From an uncultured Candidatus Melainabacteria bacterium (GTDB lineage Bacteria; Cyanobacteriota; Vampirovibrionia; Gastranaerophilales; Gastranaerophilaceae): a stretch of DNA of 6,785 nucleotides. This document shows, one piece after another, positions 1-4,432 of the stretch. How positions within the stretch are numbered: position 1 is the first letter of the stretch; every line of letters starts with the position of its first letter. Under the pieces are notes generated by a model. The model saw nothing but the letters and a program-made list of their open reading frames with translations. It ran no database searches and was not told the DNA's origin. The translations under genes were made by a program, and so were the position numbers. The stretch is taken from positions 1 to 6,785 of the forward strand of contig CAMOQI010000050.1 of assembly GCA_946622835.1 (NCBI GenBank). The letters are read 5' to 3'.

Positions 1-180
1 AACATTTCGCAACAATATCCTAAAAAAGAAACTCTTGAAGTTCAAAAACCTTTTGAGTTGAGGATAGAAAAACAAAAAATGCCCGATGGTGAAATTGTTG
101 ATATCGACACTCCGACAGGATATGCTGCGCCAATAAACGGGTTTCGCCAAGGCAATAAAGATCTGACGGGATATAACTAA
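1..180 (+). CDS. C-terminal fragment of an unrecognised protein (5' end outside window)
   Basis: An open frame runs from the first base to a TAA at 178-180 and encodes the last 59 residues of a protein whose start lies upstream. The visible part begins NISQQYPKKETLEVQ and ends KDLTGYN. It is hydrophilic, rich in Lys, Glu, Asp and Gly, with no membrane segment, no cysteine and no motif I can name. The composition looks like real coding sequence rather than chance, and the next gene lies downstream on the same strand. It could be the tail of a host protein or of a phage structural protein; nothing in these residues decides between them. I assign no function. Confidence 0.6.
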   Translation, partial: NISQQYPKKETLEVQKPFELRIEKQKMPDGEIVDIDTPTGYAAPINGFRQGNKDLTGYN

Positions 181-191
181 TAAATAAGCGG

Positions 192-211
192 GTTAACCAT
201 AGTTAATCATA
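192..211 (+). repeat. Two tandem 10-base direct repeats (GTTAAYCATA)
   Basis: GTTAACCATA at 192-201 is followed at once by GTTAATCATA at 202-211, differing at one base. The same stretch contains a small inverted repeat, TTAAC at 193-197 and GTTAA at 202-206 around CATA. A 10-base period places both copies on the same face of the helix, so a protein-binding site upstream of the next gene is possible. In AT-rich DNA this may equally be chance. Confidence 0.25.
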
Positions 212-227
212 TACAAGAAAAAGAAAG

Positions 228-255
228 AAAGGAAAAATCTATGAAACCGAAGTAA
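228..255 (+). promoter_or_regulatory. Strong ribosome binding site and ATG opening a four-codon frame
   Basis: AAAGGA at 228-233 lies seven bases before an ATG at 241, the best start signal on the left side of the window and similar to the one used by the portal gene. The frame it opens reads Met-Lys-Pro-Lys and stops at TAA 253-255. The long frame of the following gene is open through the same bases (from 207) but two bases out of register. It may be a mini-leader peptide. It may also be the original start of the next gene, disconnected by loss of one A in the AAA run at 244-246; one more A would give MKTEVKFTILISL joined to the downstream protein. Confidence 0.4.
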
Positions 256-311
256 AATTTACCATATTGATTAGCTTGACCGTATTTGTAATATTTGCAA
301 TAATATTGCCT

Positions 312-980
312 ATGAAAAAGGGAATTTTTATCATTATATTATCTATTATAGCGCTGGGTTGCCTATTATTTTTAAAAACAAAAATAAACACGAATTCTTC
401 CCTGGATAACAATAACATTGACACTCAAAAAAATATTACCCGAGATAATTCTGACTTTATAAAACAACCTGATAATATTACGGTAATTAAATCATATGAT
501 ATTCTTAATTATTCAGAAAATAATGCTTCTCGTATATTGAGTGAATATTTAATTTTAGAAATAAAAAAAGAATCACCCGAAATTCAAAAATATGTCATGC
601 AAGAACACGAGTTGTCACCCAAAACAGTCAGAGCATTTGAATATGACCTTAATTGCGATGGGATTAATGAGGTTATAGGTATTCCTCCTATCAATAGCTA
701 CTATGGTGGTGTATCTTCAATACAGTTTTTCATATTACAAAAATCAGACGAAAAGTATACAAACATCTCTGAATTGTTGTATTCATTCGAAGACAGGGTT
801 AATATATTATCATCGCAAACTAATAAGTTTAATGATATGCAATTTGCCGATTTAAAAGAAAACTCTGAACGGATTAAACGGTTAAAAAAACTGGGATTAT
901 ATAAGGAAAACCTTGGTCATATCATAAAATACGATATTCCAACTTCAAAATATAGTTTTAAATATTACAAAAAACAATAA
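312..980 (+). CDS. Membrane-anchored or exported protein with a DxNxDGxxE loop, function unknown
   Basis: From ATG 312 this encodes 222 residues. Residues 1-22 are MKK followed by an Ile/Leu-rich stretch, a signal anchor or uncleaved signal peptide. Cys17 in the sequence ALGC resembles a lipobox only poorly, because Leu at -2 is unusual. An Asn/Ser/Asp-rich linker (about 25-60) leads to a folded domain. Residues 112-120, DLNCDGINE, match the calcium-loop pattern DxNxDGxxE seen in EF-hand-like and FG-GAP/VCBS-type extracytoplasmic proteins, followed by SYYGGVSS (129-136) and a predicted beta stretch, IQFFIL. I recall bacterial periplasmic proteins of this build, but I name no family. The start is uncertain. 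ATG 312 has no Shine-Dalgarno; a TTG at 267 is in frame; and a strong site plus ATG at 228-243 is out of frame. If that ATG was once used, the protein would have a second membrane segment in front. It looks host-encoded rather than phage-like. Confidence 0.6.
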   Translation: MKKGIFIIILSIIALGCLLFLKTKINTNSSLDNNNIDTQKNITRDNSDFIKQPDNITVIKSYDILNYSENNASRILSEYLILEIKKESPEIQKYVMQEHELSPKTVRAFEYDLNCDGINEVIGIPPINSYYGGVSSIQFFILQKSDEKYTNISELLYSFEDRVNILSSQTNKFNDMQFADLKENSERIKRLKKLGLYKENLGHIIKYDIPTSKYSFKYYKKQ

Positions 981-1014
981 CCCCCTTAACTTTCAAGCTA
1001 ATTATAAGTTTTAA

Positions 1015-1059
1015 AAAGATAAAATGTCTAATTTATCTTTATTTGTTGTTACAAATTAG
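1015..1059 (+). promoter_or_regulatory. Leader of the portal operon with overlapping inverted repeats
   Basis: Three perfect inverted repeats overlap just upstream of the portal ribosome binding site. AAAGATAAA (1015-1023) pairs with TTTATCTTT (1032-1040). CTAATTT (1028-1034) pairs with AAATTAG (1053-1059). ATTTGT (1041-1046) pairs with ACAAAT (1051-1056) around TGTT. The arms share bases, so only some can form at once. All are A/T-dominated with at most one G-C pair each, so as RNA they would be weak. They could instead be operator half-sites, or a weak terminator for the upstream gene. No clear -35/-10 pair stands out. AAAGGA at 1062-1067, six bases before ATG 1074, is the likely ribosome binding site. 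Confidence 0.3.
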
Positions 1060-1073
1060 CGAAAGGAAAAATT

Positions 1074-2723
1074 ATGGACGAAAAAACTAAACTAGATTTC
1101 ACACAAGAACAATTTTTAACGGATTCAATTGTTTCAAAATACGATTATTATGAAAACGAAAGATGTACGCAAATAGCAGATAATGCTTTAGTAAGACGTG
1201 CAATTTATGATTCTGACATTCCTAAAGTGAACGCTTGGGATTGCAAAATACAGCTTCCTGATATCTATGAGCTTTCACAAACGCTGAAATCTCATCTTGT
1301 ACAGAACTTATACTCAAACCCTGACGGGATGTTTGACGTTGAGGGAACGGATTTTGACACCCAAAAATTTGCAAACAAACAAAAGGCGATGCTTGTAAAC
1401 ACTTTTGAAAATATGAAAATCCAAAATGAGATGGAAAAAATAATAGATTCTGTAATTGAAACCGGAGAAGTCACTCTTTTTGTCGGCTGGGAAACAAAAA
1501 CCAGAAAAACCAGACGGGCCTTAAGCCTTAAAGAACAAGAAGAACTTAATACAACCGAAAGTTTCAAAATTGAAGACAAAATAATCTATGACAATGCAAA
1601 AGTAAAATTTATAAATTGCGAAGATTTTGTATTTGACAGATCTGAAGTCGATAATTGGGATTCTTGCGCAAAAATATACCGCACAAAAATGTCCTATGAC
1701 GAGATTAAATCAAACAAATCAAACAACATGTTAAACGCAGAAAAACTGGAAATATTGAAAGGAGTGTTGGCATCAAAATCAAGAAAGAACAGAAACAACG
1801 ATACCAAAAACAAAATAGAAGTACTTGAATACTGGGGAGACATAGAACTCCCCGACGGTACAATTTTAAAAAACAAACTTATTGTTGTTGCAGGAAGAAG
1901 CGTTTTAATAAGATATGAAGATAATCCGTATATTATAAATCCTTTTATCCACGCAAACATTATTGAATGCCCGACAAACGGCAGAGGAATTTCACCTTTA
2001 AGAGTTGCTTTGATATTAAACAACATTTCATCAACCATACTAAACAAACAACTTGACGCACTTGCTTTGATGATGAATCCGCCGTATTTAGCGCCAAAAG
2101 GTTGTTTTAAAGGAGAGCAAGACATTCATCCGGGCAAAATCGTTGAATATGATGCCTCTTTAATGACCGCACCTCCTGCTCCGATATCTTTTGACAGAGC
2201 TATGCAAGGATGGGATTTCTTAAATTACTTTAAATCAACCATTGAAAGTGCAACAGGAATATTTAAAAATATGACAGGTAATATTCAAAACTATGACAGA
2301 ACAGCAACCGAAATCAATTATTCCGTAAGCGGTCAAGAGGCTCGTTTGAATATGATTTTGGAATCCATTAACAGAAAAGTTATAGTTCCTATGGTTGAAA
2401 AAACCGCAGAAATTATTTCAAATTTCAAACTCGGTAAAGAATCTGTTTTAGCACACGATAGAGGAAGAATTTTCCTTGTTGAAATCGATGATAAAATAAG
2501 GAATTCCTCATACATCTACCACTATGGTGACCGCAAAGCAACATTTGAACGTAAAGCTAAACTAAAAGAATTATTTGATGTTGTAAATTCTTTTGCCGCA
2601 ATCGACGATGTAAAGCAACGTATAGATTGGCTTGAGTGCTTTAAATTTGCGATAGAACAGTATGGAATTGAAAATGCCAATAATTTTTTAACAGCAGAAG
2701 AAAGTGAAAAAGATATGAGGTAA
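1074..2723 (+). CDS. Phage portal protein (head-tail connector, podovirus/P22-like type)
   Basis: At 549 residues this has the normal length for a portal, the dodecameric ring at one vertex of the capsid through which DNA is packaged and to which the tail attaches. Features typical of the family are visible: an N-terminal alpha/beta region with PNPDG-like and VTLFVGWE segments (residues 82-140); GRGISPL at 303-309; the helix NKQLDALALMMNPP at 324-337; and a TGN...DRTATEINYSVSGQEARLN segment at 401-426 that corresponds to the crown/stem-side TATE region of these portals. The C-terminal 60 residues are helical and charged. The start is supported by AAAGGA six bases upstream. The stop is five bases before the terminase ATG, and the last codons supply the terminase ribosome binding site, so the two are translationally linked. 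The frame is intact, which argues against long-term decay. The exact subfamily is not resolved by eye. Confidence 0.88.
   Translation: MDEKTKLDFTQEQFLTDSIVSKYDYYENERCTQIADNALVRRAIYDSDIPKVNAWDCKIQLPDIYELSQTLKSHLVQNLYSNPDGMFDVEGTDFDTQKFANKQKAMLVNTFENMKIQNEMEKIIDSVIETGEVTLFVGWETKTRKTRRALSLKEQEELNTTESFKIEDKIIYDNAKVKFINCEDFVFDRSEVDNWDSCAKIYRTKMSYDEIKSNKSNNMLNAEKLEILKGVLASKSRKNRNNDTKNKIEVLEYWGDIELPDGTILKNKLIVVAGRSVLIRYEDNPYIINPFIHANIIECPTNGRGISPLRVALILNNISSTILNKQLDALALMMNPPYLAPKGCFKGEQDIHPGKIVEYDASLMTAPPAPISFDRAMQGWDFLNYFKSTIESATGIFKNMTGNIQNYDRTATEINYSVSGQEARLNMILESINRKVIVPMVEKTAEIISNFKLGKESVLAHDRGRIFLVEIDDKIRNSSYIYHYGDRKATFERKAKLKELFDVVNSFAAIDDVKQRIDWLECFKFAIEQYGIENANNFLTAEESEKDMR
2717..2720 (+). 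promoter_or_regulatory. Ribosome binding site of the terminase gene, inside the portal 3' end
   Basis: GAGG at 2717-2720 is formed by the final portal codons (Met-Arg) and sits eight bases before ATG 2729. This fixes the terminase start and implies coupled translation of the two motor proteins. Confidence 0.6.
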
Positions 2724-2728
2724 TCGCA

Positions 2729-4018
2729 ATGAAGTATAAACTGCTTAATGCTCAACGGGAATTTTTAGAAATTCCGCACAATTTCCCGTTAGACGTTGCA
2801 GTGTACCAAGGCGGTTACGGCTCCGGTAAAACTTTTGCCGGAGCCTTACTCGGTATACTGCTTGCAATAAAATTCCCCGGAATAATAGGGCTTGTCGGCG
2901 CTCAAACCTATACCCTTGTCAGAGATACAACCCTTAAAACTTATTTTGAACATCTTGATAATTTCGGATTTAAGCAAGGAGAAGATTATAAATGGATTAG
3001 CGCACTCCAAAAAATCATTTTTTGCAACGGTTCCGAAATACTTTTTAGGCACTTTGACGAACCGAATAAACTCAAATCTTTAAATCTGGGGTTTGCAGAA
3101 ATTGAAGAGATGTCTGACATTCCCTATGATACATTTAAAATGCTCATAGCCCGAATGAGACAAAAAGCCAAGCCCGATTGGAAAAATTTCACCTATCGGA
3201 TTTTTGGGCACACGAATCCTGAAGTTCAAAAAGGTTGGATTTATAAAACTTTTTACGAAAATCCGGCTCCGAATTACAGGTTAATTTGCGCTCCCACAAC
3301 CCAAAACATATATCTTCCCGAAGGTTTTTGTGATGAACTGAAGAAACTTTATGACAAATCATATTACGATATTTTTGTAATGGGAAACCCCGGAGATTTC
3401 AGCACAAACCTTGTTGTTAAAGGCTTTAGCTCTGACAATATTCACGAAATTCGCTACCAAAAAGAAATGGACTTGCACATAAGTTGCGACTTCAATGTTG
3501 ATCCTATGGCATGGGTTTTAGCACACAAAACCGACGATAAAGTTTTTTACTTTGATGAACTTGTTCTGGAAAATACCACAACCGCAAAAACTTGTGAACT
3601 TTTTCATACAAAATATCCCAATCATCAAGGAAAAATAATCATAAACGGAGATGCATCCGGTGATAACAGAAGCTGCACAAGTGAATATACAAACTATGTC
3701 ATCATTAAGAAAACCCTTGAATCTTACGGTTATGAAGTTGAAATTAAAATAAAATCATTCAATCCGCCTATTAAAAACAGAGTTGCGGCTTTTAACGCAA
3801 AAGTTCGAAACGCTAAAGGAGAAATAGGTTTATATATTTCACCAAAATGTGAAAAACTTTTGTATAACATTTACAACTTGCGATATATAGAGGGTTCATC
3901 AAAAATTGATATCCCGACCCACAGCCAAATAAAGCAGACAAAAGAATTAAAATTTTTATCTCACCCTTTCGATGCTGCATCATATCTGGTTGATTTTTAT
4001 TGGCCTATTGTTTTGTAA
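2729..4018 (+). CDS. terL: Phage terminase large subunit (DNA-packaging ATPase and nuclease)
   Basis: The 429-residue protein is the motor that cuts concatemeric phage DNA and pumps it through the portal. The ATPase domain fills the N-terminal half: Walker A GGYGSGKT at 28-35, a conserved Arg in TLVRDTTL (62-69), Walker B LGFAEIEE at 120-127 with Glu126 in the place of the usual Asp and Glu127 as the likely catalytic residue, and a coupling motif HTNP at 161-164. The RNase H-like nuclease follows, with three acidic positions in the right order: Asp254 in SCDFN, Asp308 in NGDASG, and Asp415 in HPFDAASY. A conserved DEL sits at 276-278. Family: Terminase_6/Terminase_3-like large subunit. Length is typical and every key residue is present, so the enzyme is probably active. 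It lies directly after the portal gene, the reverse of the common TerS-TerL-portal order; no small subunit is seen. Confidence 0.92.
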   Translation: MKYKLLNAQREFLEIPHNFPLDVAVYQGGYGSGKTFAGALLGILLAIKFPGIIGLVGAQTYTLVRDTTLKTYFEHLDNFGFKQGEDYKWISALQKIIFCNGSEILFRHFDEPNKLKSLNLGFAEIEEMSDIPYDTFKMLIARMRQKAKPDWKNFTYRIFGHTNPEVQKGWIYKTFYENPAPNYRLICAPTTQNIYLPEGFCDELKKLYDKSYYDIFVMGNPGDFSTNLVVKGFSSDNIHEIRYQKEMDLHISCDFNVDPMAWVLAHKTDDKVFYFDELVLENTTTAKTCELFHTKYPNHQGKIIINGDASGDNRSCTSEYTNYVIIKKTLESYGYEVEIKIKSFNPPIKNRVAAFNAKVRNAKGEIGLYISPKCEKLLYNIYNLRYIEGSSKIDIPTHSQIKQTKELKFLSHPFDAASYLVDFYWPIVL

Positions 4019-4026
4019 AATAAAAA

Positions 4027-4032
4027 AAGGAG
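4027..4032 (+). promoter_or_regulatory. Ribosome binding site of the 75-residue protein gene
   Basis: AAGGAG lies seven bases before ATG 4040, a near-ideal Shine-Dalgarno. It is the strongest argument that this short frame is a real gene and is translated well. Confidence 0.65.
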
Positions 4033-4039
4033 AAAATTT

Positions 4040-4267
4040 ATGGAAGTATTTGTTAACTATGCCCCGATAATAGTTGTAGTATTGATGTTTATAATCCACG
4101 AAAGAATCGTTGTAACCCCCGAACAACTGGAGAAAAAACATCGAGAAATTTTGACGGAAGTTGAAAAGCGTTTTGCTACGATTAACAGTTTTGAGGATTT
4201 AAAAAGCCAATTTGTCGAAATGAAAGATAAAATTGATAAAATTTATGACTGTCTTATCTTACAATAA
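4040..4267 (+). CDS. Small single-pass membrane protein with a coiled-coil tail, phage operon
   Basis: The protein has 75 residues. Residues 6-20 (NYAPIIVVVLMFIIH) form one short membrane segment close to the N-terminus. Residues 27 to 73 are strongly charged with a heptad-like spacing of Leu, Ile, Val and Phe, which suggests a parallel coiled coil and therefore an oligomer. The gene follows the terminase gene after 21 bases with an excellent ribosome binding site, so it belongs to the same operon. Small proteins of this build occur beside phage head genes; some serve in lysis as holin-like or haemolysin XhlA-like accessory proteins, although XhlA has the opposite order (coil first, membrane segment last). 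I recognise no family, and the lysis idea rests on size, topology and neighbourhood only. No endolysin is visible in the window. Confidence 0.72.
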   Translation: MEVFVNYAPIIVVVLMFIIHERIVVTPEQLEKKHREILTEVEKRFATINSFEDLKSQFVEMKDKIDKIYDCLILQ

Positions 4268-4301
4268 TTATAAATATTATTTTTAATAAATCTCTTAATA
4301 A

Positions 4302-4326
4302 AACTAATTTCTTAGTTATTTTTATT
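4302..4326 (+). terminator. Weak terminator-like hairpin after the phage operon
   Basis: AACTAA (4302-4307) and TTAGTT (4312-4317) form a six-pair stem with a TTTC loop, followed by ATTTTTATT. Position and T-rich tail suit an intrinsic terminator for the portal-terminase operon, but the stem has only one G-C pair, so it may work poorly. Confidence 0.3.
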
Positions 4327-4334
4327 GTAAACAT

Positions 4335-4374
4335 TTGTAACAAAACAACTCTAATTATTTAAAGTTTATATAAA
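4335..4374 (+). promoter_or_regulatory. Possible promoter for the large helical-ends protein
   Basis: The stretch between the phage operon and the next gene contains TTGTAA at 4335-4340 with TTTAAA 17 bases further on (4358-4363), and TATAAA at 4369-4374. Either A/T hexamer could be a -10 box, giving a leader of roughly 50 to 65 bases before ATG 4433. A separate promoter is expected here because the gene is some 165 bases downstream of the phage operon and probably has a different origin. In such AT-rich DNA these matches are weak. Confidence 0.25.
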
Positions 4375-4416
4375 AAATGCCGTAAACATGGATAAGCAAA
4401 CAAGTGACACATGTCG

Positions 4417-4422
4417 AAAGGA
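4417..4422 (+). promoter_or_regulatory. Ribosome binding site that decides the start of the large protein
   Basis: AAAGGA lies ten bases before ATG 4433. The alternative in-frame ATG at 4388 has no Shine-Dalgarno upstream, and the protein reads MGLAASQARF from 4433, the expected N-terminus of the family as I recall it. Both facts favour 4433. Confidence 0.55.
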
Positions 4423-4432
4423 TTACGAAAAA

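Noticed and set aside
267..269. TTG as the start of the DxNxDGxxE protein
   Set aside because: No Shine-Dalgarno lies upstream and it would begin inside a hydrophobic segment without a leading positive charge; ATG 312, followed by Lys-Lys and a hydrophobic stretch, is the better start unless the frame is restored to ATG 241.
312..380. Lipoprotein signal peptide with Cys17 as the lipidated residue
   Set aside because: ALGC has Leu at -2 where Ser, Ala or Thr is usual, and the hydrophobic stretch continues past the cysteine (LLFL), which fits an uncleaved membrane anchor better.
1015..1050. Intrinsic terminator after the 222-residue protein
   Set aside because: The nine-pair stem has one G-C pair and is followed by ATTTGTTGTT rather than a run of T, so it is listed only as part of the inverted-repeat leader.
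1694..2125. 143-codon open frame on the minus strand opposite the portal gene
   Set aside because: It lies wholly inside a well-supported portal gene, reads as low-complexity Ser/Phe/Leu-rich protein typical of antisense to A-rich coding DNA, and has no family motif.
181..4432. Direct repeats that could be prophage attachment sites
   Set aside because: Comparing the gaps at 181-311, 981-1073 and 4268-4432 gave only short A/T words such as TAATAAAT; nothing long enough to be a core site, and no tRNA gene or integrase is present.
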